Of a DNA stretch of 64,000 bases, positions 45,827 to 55,316 are shown piece by piece. Within the stretch, counting starts at the first letter, position 1. Every line of letters begins with the position of its first letter. The notes under the pieces were generated by a model, which saw only the letters and a list, made by a program, of their open reading frames with translations, did not search any database and had not been told where the DNA came from. The position numbers and the translations under genes are program-made. This DNA is from Cytophagaceae bacterium (GTDB lineage: Bacteria; Bacteroidota; Bacteroidia; Cytophagales; UBA9547). The stretch lies in the NCBI GenBank assembly GCA_027488865.1, contig JAIYAU010000010.1:1-64000 (forward strand), in the 5' to 3' direction.

Positions 45827-46810
45827 CTACCAATAAATTAGTTTGTCCTCAGGTATGGATAGTGTTATTCTATCGTTTATCAAAACACTCTTGGTGTAGT
45901 CGTACACGACAATTGGTGTTCCCTGCAGGTCTAAACTAAGCCTATGATATGCTCCAACAAATTCACATTTGGATACAACAAGTCCTTCGTTTGTATGATA
46001 AGTGAAACTGATGTTCTCAGGCCTAATTCCTATTGCATTTGATGTTTGATCGATGCCTACCAAATTTGTTAATGCTTTATAATTTAATAAGTTAATTTCA
46101 CCTGTAAGCCAAGCAGTTCTTTCAGAGGCTGGATGATTATAGACACTCTTTGGTGTGTCAAATTGCAATATTTTGCCTTGATCCATTATAGCAACCTTGT
46201 CACTAATGGATAGTGCCTCTTGTGCATCATGAGTCACAAAAATTAGCGTAGTATTAAGTGCACGTACAATTTCTATGATTTGGTCTTTGAGTAGTTGTTT
46301 ATTGCCCATGTCTTGGTTGCTAAACGGCTCATCCAAAAGAAGAAGTGCAGGTTTTTGAACCATGGCACGTGCAATGGCCACACGCTGCTGCTGCCCACCA
46401 GACAATTGGCTGGGTTTTCTTTTCAAAAATTCTTCCAGTTTAAAGATTTCTACCGCATCTTCTAACATTTTTTGTTGATAAACACGATCGTAATCTTTGA
46501 TGGGCAGTAAAATGTTGTCCTTAATGTTTAAGGTCATGTTAAGTTTATATTGTTGGTTCACCAATTGTATTTCGGCATGTCCAGCCACCAGCTTGTTGGC
46601 AGGGCTATCAATTTTTTGGTTGTCTAAAAACGCTGCGCCTGCATCAGAATTTTCAAGGCCTGCAATTATTTTGAGTAATGTACTTTTTCCACAACCATTT
46701 TCTCCAAGAAAGGCTATAATTTCGCCTTTTTCTATCTCCAAATTGATATTTTTGATCACACTGCGTTGATCGTATTTTTTATATAAATTTTTAATAGTCA
46801 GGTGAGCCAT
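45827..46810 (-). CDS. ABC transporter ATPase with TOBE domain (FbpC/PotA-like)
   Basis: A 327-residue nucleotide-binding protein. Walker A is GENGCGKSTLLK, signature QLSGGQQQRVAIARAM, Walker B ALLLLDEPFSNQD, H-switch IFVTHDAQE. Residues about 245-325 form a TOBE-like regulatory domain (AIGIRPENISFTYHTNEG, FVGAYHRLSLDLQG), characteristic of Fe3+, spermidine or sulfate importers. No permease or binding protein is adjacent, so it is an orphan ATPase that may serve a distant permease. Confidence 0.9.
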   Translation of the reverse strand: MAHLTIKNLYKKYDQRSVIKNINLEIEKGEIIAFLGENGCGKSTLLKIIAGLENSDAGAAFLDNQKIDSPANKLVAGHAEIQLVNQQYKLNMTLNIKDNILLPIKDYDRVYQQKMLEDAVEIFKLEEFLKRKPSQLSGGQQQRVAIARAMVQKPALLLLDEPFSNQDMGNKQLLKDQIIEIVRALNTTLIFVTHDAQEALSISDKVAIMDQGKILQFDTPKSVYNHPASERTAWLTGEINLLNYKALTNLVGIDQTSNAIGIRPENISFTYHTNEGLVVSKCEFVGAYHRLSLDLQGTPIVVYDYTKSVLINDRITLSIPEDKLIYW

Positions 46811-47013
46811 GTAAAACAGTAATGTTGAGAAAATTTAGTTATTTTTATAAGAAACAGCTTAAAAAGCAGTAACTAGGTATAAATTAAAACATATTATTCG
46901 TAATATTTGATTAATTGCACAAAAGAAACGCCAATTGCCAATTATAATGTCTTATATTTGGTTAACATTTGATTTTGATGAAGTGTTTGATCAATAGGCA
47001 TAAATAACTAAGT

Positions 47014-48495
47014 ATGGTAATACCTAGTGAAAATATTCAGCGAGAACCTTCAAAAAGGTTGACAAATCTTTACATCGTAGCATTATCATGCATTGCCATT
47101 TTGACTTTGTTTGGGCAAACTCTAGTTCAACAAACGATAAACAATCAAAAATTTGATGGAAAAATAATTAATCTGGCTGGTAGACAACGATTTCAAAGTC
47201 AATCAATTGTAAAAATTATACTTATTCTCAGCGACACTAGCTTAAAAATATCGCCTGCTCAAAAGGAGTTTTATTTTACCAAATTGGATTTGTTGCTTAA
47301 TAACTGGAGTCATCATCATATTGGTTTACGTGATGGTAATTTACCCGAATTGAACTATAGGGTAATAAATAGCCCAAGGGTAGACTCCTTATTTAAGATA
47401 ATTACTCCGCATTACAACCAAGTTTATGACAACGCAAGGTCAATACAAGATGCTGTGGCGTATTACAAGCCGTCTGAAGTTCCAGGTGTGACCCACAGTC
47501 ATAAAGATAGTCTTCTGGCGCATGAGTATCTTTTTTTGGACATCATGGATAAAATTGTGAATCAGTTTAATGTTGAAGCAGAAAAACGGATCGAAGAAGT
47601 GAAGAAAGTGGAGGTAATTGTGTTGATAATGACTCTCATGGTACTGTTACTAGAAGGACTATTTATTTTTAGACCATCAGCCAACCACATAAAAAGTTCT
47701 TTTTTACAACTGGTGAATGCCGAATACAAATCAAGGCAATTAATTGAAGAACTCTCGGAGGCCAATGTAAGTCTGAAAAGGGTTCAAGAAGATTTACGCC
47801 AGTCAGAAAGGGAAAAATATGAAGCACAGTTAAACGAAAGAAAACTCAAATCTGCTTCTATAATACAAGGGCAAGAAGATGAACGCAAACGAATAGCAGC
47901 GGATTTGCACGATGGAATGGGTCAATTGCTAACGTTACTTAAACTTAAATTTGAGCAAATCAATATTGATCATCTTGACCCAAAGGAGGCTTTGGCTTAT
48001 GAAGAGGTAAATGGATTAATTAAAGCAACGATACAAGAAATTCGAAATATTTCTTTTAATCTTATGCCTGCAGTTTTGGGCGATTTTGGTATTCTTCCCG
48101 CATTAAAATTGCTTTGTCAACAGGCTGCGAACACCAGCAAAATAGAAGTAACTTTTGAAAACATAAATGTAGACAATCAACGGTTTGACAAAAACATGGA
48201 AGTTGGAATTTACAGAATTGCTCAAGAGGCCATAAACAACGCCATAAAATATTCTAAAAGTGCAGTAATACAAGTAACACTAGAAAAAAAAGAAGCTAAT
48301 TTGTATCTGGTCGTGTTAGACCAAGGGGTTGGGTTTATCAAAAAAAGGCGGTCAAGTAATAAAAAATATCATGACCGACAAAACGGTATTTCTAACATGG
48401 AAGAAAGAGCGGAATTGTTAAATGGGAGGTTAAATATTATCTCAAAACTCGGAAAAGGTACGGTTGTTACAGGAATTATACCCGTTTTTCAATAA
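47014..48495 (+). CDS. NarX-like sensor histidine kinase
   Basis: A 493-residue membrane kinase. TM1 lies at about residues 22-43 (IVALSCIAILTLFGQTLV), followed by a PilJ/NarX-like four-helix sensor containing the P-box-like NLAGRQRFQSQSIVK; TM2 is at about 197-216 (VEVIVLIMTLMVLLLEGLFIF). The cytoplasmic part has HisKA_3 (QGQEDERKRIAADLHDGMGQLLTLLKLK, the H is the phosphorylation site) and an HATPase_c domain (YRIAQEAINNAIKYSKSA, VLDQGVGF, NGISNMEERAELLNGRLNI). Ligand unknown. It controls the NarL-type regulator encoded 80 bp downstream. TATATTTG at 46953-46960 may be its -7 element. Confidence 0.92.
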   Translation: MVIPSENIQREPSKRLTNLYIVALSCIAILTLFGQTLVQQTINNQKFDGKIINLAGRQRFQSQSIVKIILILSDTSLKISPAQKEFYFTKLDLLLNNWSHHHIGLRDGNLPELNYRVINSPRVDSLFKIITPHYNQVYDNARSIQDAVAYYKPSEVPGVTHSHKDSLLAHEYLFLDIMDKIVNQFNVEAEKRIEEVKKVEVIVLIMTLMVLLLEGLFIFRPSANHIKSSFLQLVNAEYKSRQLIEELSEANVSLKRVQEDLRQSEREKYEAQLNERKLKSASIIQGQEDERKRIAADLHDGMGQLLTLLKLKFEQINIDHLDPKEALAYEEVNGLIKATIQEIRNISFNLMPAVLGDFGILPALKLLCQQAANTSKIEVTFENINVDNQRFDKNMEVGIYRIAQEAINNAIKYSKSAVIQVTLEKKEANLYLVVLDQGVGFIKKRRSSNKKYHDRQNGISNMEERAELLNGRLNIISKLGKGTVVTGIIPVFQ

Positions 48496-48575
48496 ATTAC
48501 CGTTAAAAATTAAAATAATTGTTAAATACTCAATAAATTTGACGATTTACCAGTAGTTATGAATAAATAGAAGAT

Positions 48576-49235
48576 ATGCAAAGCATAAGAATAGTATTAG
48601 CAGATGATCATAGTATATTTAGAAAGGGTGTAAAATCTATCCTTGATGAGGAACGCGATATTACAGTAATAGGTGAGGCAGAAAACGGGATAGAGGCTAT
48701 TGAAAAAGTAAGGGATATGGCTCCGGAAATACTGTTGATAGATATTGCTATGCCTAGGATGAATGGCATTGAGGCGGCTCAAATAGTATTTAAACAATTT
48801 AAAGCTACCAAAACCATTGTGCTTTCTATGCACAATAACGAGGACTACATTTTAAAATCAGTGGAAGCGGGAGCTTTTGGGTATTTGCTCAAAGACACTA
48901 ATAAAGAAGAGATGATCAAGGCCATCAGAATGGTGGCCAATGGTGAAAAATATTTTAATGGAGTTGTTTCAAGTATCATTGTAGACGGATATTTGAACAA
49001 ATCTGTTCGTAAATCGAAAAGTGAACCAAAAGAAGAAGGTGCCTTAACATTATCAAAAAAGGAAAAGGTAATCATTAAATACATTATTGACGGCTTAAGC
49101 AGTAGACAAATAGCAGATAAAGAGGATTTAAGTGTTCGAACAGTAGATAACCATCGAGCCAACATGATGAAAAAGCTAAATGTCAAAAATGCTGCAGAAA
49201 TGGTAAAGCTTGCACTGGAAAAAAAGCTATTTTAA
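48576..49235 (+). CDS. NarL/LuxR-family response regulator
   Basis: A 219-residue regulator. Receiver domain: IVLADDHSIFRKGV (acidic pair D10-D11), phosphorylation aspartate in PEILLIDIAMPRMNG, switch TIVLSMHNNEDY and LLKDTNKEEM lysine. The C-terminal LuxR helix-turn-helix is SKKEKVIIKYIIDGLSSRQIADKEDLSVRTVDNHRANMMKKLNVKNAAEMVKLAL. Together with the upstream kinase it forms a complete two-component system; targets are unknown. The DUF898 gene that follows has its own promoter and is a candidate target. Confidence 0.93.
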   Translation: MQSIRIVLADDHSIFRKGVKSILDEERDITVIGEAENGIEAIEKVRDMAPEILLIDIAMPRMNGIEAAQIVFKQFKATKTIVLSMHNNEDYILKSVEAGAFGYLLKDTNKEEMIKAIRMVANGEKYFNGVVSSIIVDGYLNKSVRKSKSEPKEEGALTLSKKEKVIIKYIIDGLSSRQIADKEDLSVRTVDNHRANMMKKLNVKNAAEMVKLALEKKLF

Positions 49236-49344
49236 AAAAAAGCTGATTGTATTTTATAAATTCGTCATTCACCATAACAGTTAAAGTGGATGGCTTTAAC
49301 ACTCAAAAAACAATAATTTTTTTTGTTAATACCTCATTATTAGT

Positions 49345-49374
49345 TTGTAAACTAGCGAGTCATGATTATATTTA
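49345..49374 (+). promoter_or_regulatory. Promoter of the DUF898 gene
   Basis: TTG at 49345-49347, a 19-base spacer and TATATTTA at 49367-49374, one base off the -7 consensus. Leader would be about 20 bases. Confidence 0.5.
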
Positions 49375-49398
49375 CCAATAAACTAAACCCTTAATATA

Positions 49399-50331
49399 AT
49401 GAGCACTCCTAAAAAACTTTCTTTTCATGGTGATGGTACGACATTTTTTGTGATGTCCTTGGTTAATTTGCTACTATCTTCAATTACACTTTCCATTTAT
49501 TCTTTTTGGGCCATTGCTAAAAACAAAGCCTACATTTACCAAAACACCGAATTTGCTGGAAGTAGATTTGCGTTTCATGGTACAGGTGAGGAGATGTTTA
49601 AAGGCGCTATTAAAGCAATTGGTTTATTACTTGGTGTAGGTGTCGTGGTATTTGCTTTAGCATATTATGTATCACCAGTTTCAGTGTTACTATTCTACAT
49701 TTTTTTATTTTTGGTAGCACCTTATGCCATACATGGTAGCCTTAAATACAATCTTTCGAAAACATCTTGGAGAGGTATTCACATGGGATACAGAGGTGAT
49801 TTGCAAGAATTTACAAAACTGTTTTATGTCGAGATGTTATTAACAATTATAACATTTGGTATTTACGGTTCATGGGCTAGTGTTAAGCTTCAAAAATACA
49901 TTATGGGAAATGTGCGTATTGGCAACGTTGGTTTTGCTTTTAAAGGTGAAGGAGACAAATATTTTATGTTAAATCTAGTAGGAATATTGTTGTCTGCAGT
50001 CACTTTTGGAATTTATTATCCAAAATATTATAGCAAAAACTTTAATTATTTGATTGACAATACCAAAATCATCCAAGATGGTAATGAACTACATTTAAAA
50101 GGAACTACAACTGGTACTAAGGTTTTTATGAATTTCCTTTTAAATGTCCTTTTAATTGTTTTCACTTTAGGTATCGCCTTTCCATGGGTGGTGTTAAAAG
50201 AAATAAAATTCGTATACGAAAATGTAGAAATTGACGGAGATTTAAATGTTGATAACATAGTTCAAACAGAAGAAAACTATAACAACAGCACAGGTGACGG
50301 CTTAAGTCAATTGTTAGGATTAGAAATTTAA
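49399..50331 (+). CDS. DUF898 / YjgN-like inner-membrane protein
   Basis: A 310-residue polytopic protein with about six helices. The DUF898 block is repeated three times with the pattern F-H/K-G-x-G-x-x-x-F-x-x-x-L-x-x-x-L-L-x-x-[IV]-T-x-x-I-Y-x-x-W/P: residues about 8-40 (FHGDGTTFFVMSLVNLLLSSITLSIYSFW), 145-185 (GSWASVKLQKYIMGN) and 190-235 (FKGEGDKYFMLNLVGILLSAVTFGIYYPKYYSKNF). Conserved but uncharacterised family. Has its own promoter and a strong terminator. Confidence 0.85.
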   Translation: MSTPKKLSFHGDGTTFFVMSLVNLLLSSITLSIYSFWAIAKNKAYIYQNTEFAGSRFAFHGTGEEMFKGAIKAIGLLLGVGVVVFALAYYVSPVSVLLFYIFLFLVAPYAIHGSLKYNLSKTSWRGIHMGYRGDLQEFTKLFYVEMLLTIITFGIYGSWASVKLQKYIMGNVRIGNVGFAFKGEGDKYFMLNLVGILLSAVTFGIYYPKYYSKNFNYLIDNTKIIQDGNELHLKGTTTGTKVFMNFLLNVLLIVFTLGIAFPWVVLKEIKFVYENVEIDGDLNVDNIVQTEENYNNSTGDGLSQLLGLEI

Positions 50332-50350
50332 TATCTTCAATTTTATTAAG

Positions 50351-50390
50351 AAAGGAGCTAGAGATGTCTTTAGCTCCTTTTTATTTTTTA
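50351..50390 (+). terminator. Intrinsic terminator after the DUF898 gene
   Basis: 10-bp perfect stem aaaggagcta / tagctccttt with a 10-base loop, followed by a long T-rich tract. Confidence 0.92.
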
Positions 50391-50555
50391 GTTAGACCTA
50401 CTATTTTTTACAAAAGTTAGTTCAATCATTTTAGTCAGAGCTAATATTTATTGCTAAAATAACAGATCCAATCAAAGATTTGAACAATTCTTCGTGTTAG
50501 AATTGTTCGAAAACAACAATTAAAGGTTTGAATCGATTAATTTGATTAAAAATCA

Positions 50556-50563
50556 TACTTTTG
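50556..50563 (+). promoter_or_regulatory. -7 element upstream of rsmB-like gene
   Basis: TACTTTTG, an exact consensus match, 20 bases before the TTG start codon. TTTG sequences upstream are spaced 11 or 25 bases away, neither ideal for the -33. Confidence 0.4.
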
Positions 50564-50583
50564 TTAATTAAAGACTCTTTCCA

Positions 50584-51786
50584 TTGAAGCTACATCTTAA
50601 TCTTGTAACAGCAGTTACCGAAGCACTATGCGTTATTTTTGGTGAAAATCGTTATGCGGATAAAGTAATAGAATCGGTATTAAAATCTAATCGCAAATGG
50701 GGCGCGAGAGATAGGGCATTTATAGCCGAATCTACATACGAGATGGTGCGATGGTGGAGGCTGCTGGTAGAGGTTTATGGGGAGGAACCTGCCTTATCCA
50801 CCAAAGGATTGTTGCCATTGTTTGGCGTATTTCAACTAATTCAAGGTCGACCTTTGCCTAATTGGGATGAATTTAAACCTTTAAATAACCCTGATATTCA
50901 ACTACGATATTTAAAAGCGCAAAAAACAAGAAGAATAAGGGAATCAGTACCAGATTGGCTTGATGAACTTGCCACGAATCAGTTAGGCGAAAAATGGGAG
51001 ACCGAACTTCCCTATTTAAATGAGCAAGCGCCTGTTGTGTTAAGGGCCAATACCTTAAAAACCACCCGAAGCGAACTTAGGAGAAAATTAGCAGATGCTT
51101 CCATAGAAACGTTAACAAGTGCCATAGCCCCAGATGCCCTAATACTCGAACATCGACAAAATATATTTAGTAACCCATTGTTTGCTCAAGGTTATTTTGA
51201 GGTACAAGATACAGGTTCTCAGGCTATTGGACAATATTTAGACGTTCAACCTGGTATGCGTGTAATAGATGCCTGCGCTGGTGCTGGTGGCAAATCTTTA
51301 CACTTGGCCGCATTAATGCAAAACAAAGGCACATTGATATCGATGGATATAGAAGCTTGGAAACTTGACGAACTTAGAAAACGTGCAAATAGGGCTGGTG
51401 TAAATATAGTACAAACCAAACCCATTGAATCAAGCAAAACAATTAAAAGGCTAGAAGATGCTTGTGACAGATTGCTTCTAGACGTACCTTGCTCAGGCTT
51501 AGGGGTGCTTCGGCGCAACCCCGATGCCAAATGGAAATTATCTCAAGAGTTTATAGACAAGGTAAATCAAGAGCAATCTTTGATTATAAATGGTTATAGT
51601 AAAATGGTAAGAAGAGGAGGCACTTTAGTTTATGCTACTTGTTCCATTTTGCCAATTGAAAATGAAACAAGGGTGAATTTATTTCTAGAACAAAACAAAG
51701 ATTACGAGTTATTAAAACAAGCACACTTAAGTCCTTCACAAAATGGTTGTGATGGCTTTTATATGGCACAAATTTTAAGAAAATAA
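50584..51786 (+). CDS. RsmB/NOP family rRNA cytosine-C5 methyltransferase
   Basis: A 400-residue enzyme starting at TTG. SAM-binding motif I is VIDACAGAGGKSLHLAALM, motif IV with one catalytic cysteine is LLLDVPCSGLGVLRRNPDAKWKL, and motif VI with the nucleophile cysteine is GGTLVYATCSILPIENE. These place it in the RsmB/RsmF/Nop2 family methylating C5 of cytosine in rRNA. The N-terminal 140 residues resemble the NusB-like domain of RsmB. Ends 3 bp before the inositol monophosphatase gene, so they share an operon. Confidence 0.92.
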   Translation: MKLHLNLVTAVTEALCVIFGENRYADKVIESVLKSNRKWGARDRAFIAESTYEMVRWWRLLVEVYGEEPALSTKGLLPLFGVFQLIQGRPLPNWDEFKPLNNPDIQLRYLKAQKTRRIRESVPDWLDELATNQLGEKWETELPYLNEQAPVVLRANTLKTTRSELRRKLADASIETLTSAIAPDALILEHRQNIFSNPLFAQGYFEVQDTGSQAIGQYLDVQPGMRVIDACAGAGGKSLHLAALMQNKGTLISMDIEAWKLDELRKRANRAGVNIVQTKPIESSKTIKRLEDACDRLLLDVPCSGLGVLRRNPDAKWKLSQEFIDKVNQEQSLIINGYSKMVRRGGTLVYATCSILPIENETRVNLFLEQNKDYELLKQAHLSPSQNGCDGFYMAQILRK

Positions 51787-51788
51787 TC

Positions 51789-52589
51789 ATGGATTTACAA
51801 TCAATTTGTATTAAGGTTACAGAGTTAACCAAAGAAGTAGGTAAATTTATTCAGCAAGAAGCTAGTAAGTTTGATATTGACCAAAGTGCAGAGCATAAAG
51901 GTGCTAATGAGTTGGTGTCATATGTAGATAAAGAGGCCGAAAAGTTGTTAGTAAGCACTCTTACTCAACTTTTGCCTGAGGCAGGTTTTATTACAGAAGA
52001 AGGCACTATTGAAAAAGATAATTTCGATTTGTGTTGGATTATTGACCCGCTCGATGGCACCACCAATTTTATGCATCAGCTGCCGCTATATGCTATAAGT
52101 GTTGCCCTTAAATATAAAAATGAAATAGTTATTGGGGTGGTGCACGAGCTTAACCGTGATGAGTGTTTTTATGCTTGGCAAGGAGGAGGTGCATACGTAA
52201 ATGGCAAAAAAATACAAGTGGCAAAAACCAAAACGGTAAGTGAATCTCTGGTAGTTACAGGTTTCCCTTATTCTATGGACACAAGGGCTGACAAATACAT
52301 GAATATAGTACGTGATTTTCAATTATCCACCCATGGCGTACGAAGATTAGGTTCTGCTGCTACAGACATGGCCTATGTAGCTTGTGGAAGGTTAGACGGT
52401 TATTTTGAGTTTAATGTCAAACTTTGGGATATAGCTGGCGGTGTTTGCATATTAGCAGAGGCAGGCGGTAAGACAACCGACTTCAATGGAAACTCTAATA
52501 TTGGCAAAGTTCAAGGAATAGAAGTAGTCGCAGCTGGATTAATACATCAAGAAATGTTAGATATTGTTAAAAGGTATTGGGCAGATTAA
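51789..52589 (+). CDS. Inositol monophosphatase family phosphatase
   Basis: A 266-residue Mg-dependent phosphatase. Motifs: FITEEGT, IIDPLDGTTNFMHQLPLYAISVAL (D-P-x-D-G-T metal site) and LWDIAGGVCILAEAGG (W-D-x-A-G). Hydrolyses myo-inositol-1-phosphate or related sugar phosphates; SuhB-type members also bind NusA/rRNA factors, and the operon with an rRNA methyltransferase is compatible with either role. Cytosolic, full length. Confidence 0.93.
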   Translation: MDLQSICIKVTELTKEVGKFIQQEASKFDIDQSAEHKGANELVSYVDKEAEKLLVSTLTQLLPEAGFITEEGTIEKDNFDLCWIIDPLDGTTNFMHQLPLYAISVALKYKNEIVIGVVHELNRDECFYAWQGGGAYVNGKKIQVAKTKTVSESLVVTGFPYSMDTRADKYMNIVRDFQLSTHGVRRLGSAATDMAYVACGRLDGYFEFNVKLWDIAGGVCILAEAGGKTTDFNGNSNIGKVQGIEVVAAGLIHQEMLDIVKRYWAD

Positions 52590-52617
52590 AAAAATTACTC
52601 TTTAATACTCAAAATAG

Positions 52618-52648
52618 ACAAGGGTTGTTCGTTGAGAACAACCCTTGT
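52618..52648. terminator. Strong hairpin after the inositol monophosphatase gene
   Basis: 13-bp perfect stem acaagggttgttc / gaacaacccttgt with a 5-base loop in the convergent intergenic region; the T-tract is weak. Confidence 0.75.
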
Positions 52649-52672
52649 GTTAACTTCTTAATTATAAACCTA

Positions 52673-52706
52673 AAAAGCTTTTGATTTACTTATTATCAAA
52701 AGTTTT
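52673..52706 (-). terminator. Intrinsic terminator of the htrA gene
   Basis: On the minus strand an A/T-rich stem (aaaacttttgat / atcaaaagctttt, one G-T pair) and a short T-run follow the htrA stop codon. Confidence 0.75.
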
Positions 52707-52715
52707 GACAACGGT

Positions 52716-54209
52716 CTATTCCCATCCGAAACCAATATAGGCTTTTTTACCATCTGCGTAGATTCCTTCCAACAATACCCCACCATTTCTTCTTGAATTG
52801 AGGATATTTATCAATTCTTCAGGACCTTGAATAGGTTGTTTATCTACCTTAGTGATGATAAATCCTTCTTTCATTCCAGCTTCTTTCAATTTGCCGTCTT
52901 TTAATTTTACTACCTTAACACCCTCCTCCAATTTAAATTTGAGCTTATCTTCTTTGTTAAGTGCTTTAAATTCAGCTCCTAAGGCTGTAAACGAATTATC
53001 GTCGGTTCTTACGATGGATAAATTTCCCATTTTATTTTTAAGCGTGGCGGTTACTGTTTTTTCACTGCCTTTTCGTAAGAAGGTAACTTTAATTTTATCC
53101 CCAGGCCTAAATCTTGCTACGTTCTCTTGTAATTCAGAAGAGGTATTTACAAATACGTCATTTATTTTAGTAATTACATCACCTTCCACTATCCCAGCGT
53201 CTTTGGCAGCACCATTTTCATTTACCCCTCCAACATAAACGCCTTTTACATTGGCTAGCCCTTTTTCTTTAGCAAGTTCAGCACTTATATCTTGTATGTT
53301 TATACCTAATAGTCCCCTTTGTACTTCACCATATTTTAGCAAGTCATCTACCACCTTTCTTACTATGGCTACTGGTACTGCAAAGGAATATCCCGTGTAA
53401 GAACCTGTTGGTGTTGCTATGGCGGTATTAATCCCTATTAATCTACCCTTCAAATCTACCAATGCCCCACCACTATTACCAGGATTCACAGCGGCATCGG
53501 TTTGAATAAAAGATTCAATGGCATAGTTGGTCTTACTCCTTAAAATGTTGATATTACGACCTTTAGCACTTACTATTCCCGCAGTTACAGTAGATGTTAG
53601 ATCAAAAGGATTACCAACTGCCAACACCCATTCGCCAACGCGCACTTGATCAGAATTACCAAATGGCACAAAAGTCAAGTTTGTTTCCTCTATTTTTAAC
53701 AATGCCAAATCAGTGGTAGGATCCACACCTATTAATTTAGCTTCGTAACTCCTTTTGTCATCAAGAATTACCTTTATTTTATCAGCTTTGTCAATAACGT
53801 GGTTATTGGTAACTATATAACCATCTTGTGTAAGTATTACACCCGATCCAGCAGCTTCTTTTGGTTGGTTTCCTCCTCCTTCTCCTTGATACTGTTCAAA
53901 TTCGTCTCCAAAGAACTGTCTAAAAAACGGATCAACTTGTTGTCTTTGAATCTGTTGCTGCTTAGCTTCATAAAAGGTTTTAATATGCACCACTGCTGGT
54001 CTTACTATATCAGCAGCATGTACAAAATTAAGACCATCAGGCACTACTACGTTACTCGTATCGCTATAATTTGACAACACGAAATTTTGTTTATAGCCGA
54101 TTCCTTCATAATTTTTATTATTCCAGAAAGTGTTATAAACTACCAACGCCACCATAGCCCCAACTATGGAGGACAAAATCATTCCTAAAAAACTAAAATT
54201 TTTGTTCAT
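52716..54209 (-). CDS. HtrA/DegQ-type periplasmic serine protease
   Basis: A protein of about 497 residues from the ATG at 54209 (MNKNFSFLGMILSSIVGAMVALVVYNTFW: single N-terminal anchor). Trypsin-like domain with full catalytic triad: His in VTNNHVID, Asp in TTDLALLKIE, Ser in NPGNSGGALVD. Two PDZ domains follow (about residues 300-390, GVYVGGVNENGAAKDAGIVEGDVITKIND; and about 410-495, EAGMKEGFIITKVDKQPI). Degrades or refolds misfolded envelope proteins. The ATG at 54233 would add eight residues without improving the anchor. Monocistronic, divergent from tRNA-Asn. Confidence 0.94.
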   Translation of the reverse strand: MNKNFSFLGMILSSIVGAMVALVVYNTFWNNKNYEGIGYKQNFVLSNYSDTSNVVVPDGLNFVHAADIVRPAVVHIKTFYEAKQQQIQRQQVDPFFRQFFGDEFEQYQGEGGGNQPKEAAGSGVILTQDGYIVTNNHVIDKADKIKVILDDKRSYEAKLIGVDPTTDLALLKIEETNLTFVPFGNSDQVRVGEWVLAVGNPFDLTSTVTAGIVSAKGRNINILRSKTNYAIESFIQTDAAVNPGNSGGALVDLKGRLIGINTAIATPTGSYTGYSFAVPVAIVRKVVDDLLKYGEVQRGLLGINIQDISAELAKEKGLANVKGVYVGGVNENGAAKDAGIVEGDVITKINDVFVNTSSELQENVARFRPGDKIKVTFLRKGSEKTVTATLKNKMGNLSIVRTDDNSFTALGAEFKALNKEDKLKFKLEEGVKVVKLKDGKLKEAGMKEGFIITKVDKQPIQGPEELINILNSRRNGGVLLEGIYADGKKAYIGFGWE

Positions 54210-54435
54210 TATTACAGTATTTACAGATAACACTTGATTATACTATTAAACAAATTGTATGCCTTTTTTATTGTGATAGGTGTGAAATAAATTTTTAAAA
54301 GACAATTTGGCAGAAATGTGTTAATAGTAAAACTGTTCAATAGTTTAATTGTTGGATTATCAATCAATTTAATTCAACATTTGAAACTGTCATTTTATCA
54401 TTATTAAAATTTATTGATTTTTTTTCCAGTACATA

Positions 54436-54466
54436 TTGCCTCGTATGTTGGTAAGTGCTATCTTTG
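54436..54466 (+). promoter_or_regulatory. Promoter of tRNA-Asn
   Basis: TTG at 54436-54438, a 20-base spacer and TATCTTTG at 54459-54466, the best promoter match in the window, ending 10 bases before the tRNA 5' end. Confidence 0.8.
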
Positions 54467-54476
54467 CAATCCAAAT

Positions 54477-54550
54477 TCTTCCTTAGCTCAGCTGGTTAGA
54501 GCACCTGACTGTTAATCAGGGGGTCCTTGGTTCAAGCCCAAGAGGGAGAG
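54477..54550 (+). tRNA. tRNA-Asn (anticodon GTT)
   Basis: Complete cloverleaf: acceptor tcttcct / agggaga (one G-T pair), D-arm gctc...gagc, anticodon stem cctga/tcagg with loop ctgttaa (GTT at 54511-54513), T-arm cttgg-ttcaagc-ccaag, discriminator G. CCA is not encoded. Confidence 0.96.
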
Positions 54551-54551
54551 C

Positions 54552-54584
54552 AAAGCTCAAAAACTTAGTTTTTGAGCTTTTTTT
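54552..54584 (+). terminator. Intrinsic terminator after tRNA-Asn
   Basis: 13-bp perfect stem aaagctcaaaaac / gtttttgagcttt, 3-base loop, then a T-run. Begins right after the tRNA 3' end. Confidence 0.92.
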
Positions 54585-54692
54585 ATGTCTTTTCAGTCAT
54601 AAATTCTCGAAATTATTTCTTTGAGGGGCTTTACTAGTATCATAAATACATTGAAGGTGTCAAGTATTAGCTTTTATCTTTACAAATGATAA

Positions 54693-54714
54693 TTGTTTGT
54701 GATGACACAAACAA
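54693..54714. repeat. Inverted repeat hairpin
   Basis: 9-bp perfect stem ttgtttgtg / cacaaacaa with the tetraloop ATGA, in the gap after the 137-aa gene. Could terminate that leftward gene, but there is no clean T-run. Confidence 0.5.
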
Positions 54715-54758
54715 GGGAGTAGGGAAAAAACTCGTATATGTCAATATGCCTTTCTCCG

Positions 54759-55172
54759 TCACATTTTAATTCCAATAAATCTATTTTGTTTACCTTGTTG
54801 TAATTCCGTTTCCAGATATAATTTATCTGCTGAGCCGTTAATTATAATTGATCCAAATCCTCTTCCATAAACTAGGTCAAATGCATATTTGAATTCTTTA
54901 ATTTGTCCGTCTATGTCATCATAGTTCGAAATGATATAACATATTTCACTATCAGAAATATTAAGTTCTTTTTTTGTGAATTCATAGTCATTTAAACCAG
55001 AAGGAATTTTGAAAACATATCTCATGTCCAAAACAGTATCCCACTTATGATTTAATTTGTCCGTGAACCTTGATCTCTTTCTAACATTTTTAAGTTCAAG
55101 TTCACTTCTTTCCCTTTTATCCTTGATGATAAAGTTTTTAATAAAAGAGTCCAGAGTCGTATTGTTGTCCAC
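54759..55172 (-). CDS. Small cytosolic protein, unknown, 137 aa
   Basis: A charged 137-residue protein without signal or membrane segment. N-terminus IKNFIIKDKRERSELELKNVRKRSRFTDKLNHKWDTVLDMRYVFKIP; C-terminus FDLVYGRGFGSIIINGSADKLYLETELQQGKQNRFIGIK with several aromatic and glycine residues. I recognise no domain. It lies in the accessory island between tRNA-Asn and an AbiE-like pair and is followed upstream by a long palindromic element, so it may be part of a cassette-like insertion. Confidence 0.6.
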   Translation of the reverse strand: MDNNTTLDSFIKNFIIKDKRERSELELKNVRKRSRFTDKLNHKWDTVLDMRYVFKIPSGLNDYEFTKKELNISDSEICYIISNYDDIDGQIKEFKYAFDLVYGRGFGSIIINGSADKLYLETELQQGKQNRFIGIKM

Positions 55173-55264
55173 GTTTTAGAATTTTGTCCGATTAGGGATT
55201 GTTTGTATGACCTGCTTTTCCACCGTTGATGCTATTTAGCCACACAAGTAATTTTGAAGTCTTA

Positions 55265-55291
55265 TTGCTCTTGGCGAAGCCTCGCCAGCAA
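55265..55291. repeat. GC-rich hairpin
   Basis: tggcga / tcgcca (6 bp, loop AGCC) nested in ttgc / gcaa with a 3-base bulge. Its GC content is well above the flanks. Lies in the leader of the 137-aa gene next to the palindromic element. Confidence 0.5.
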
Positions 55292-55316
55292 CGTTCACTA
55301 CCCTTAACAAAAATCT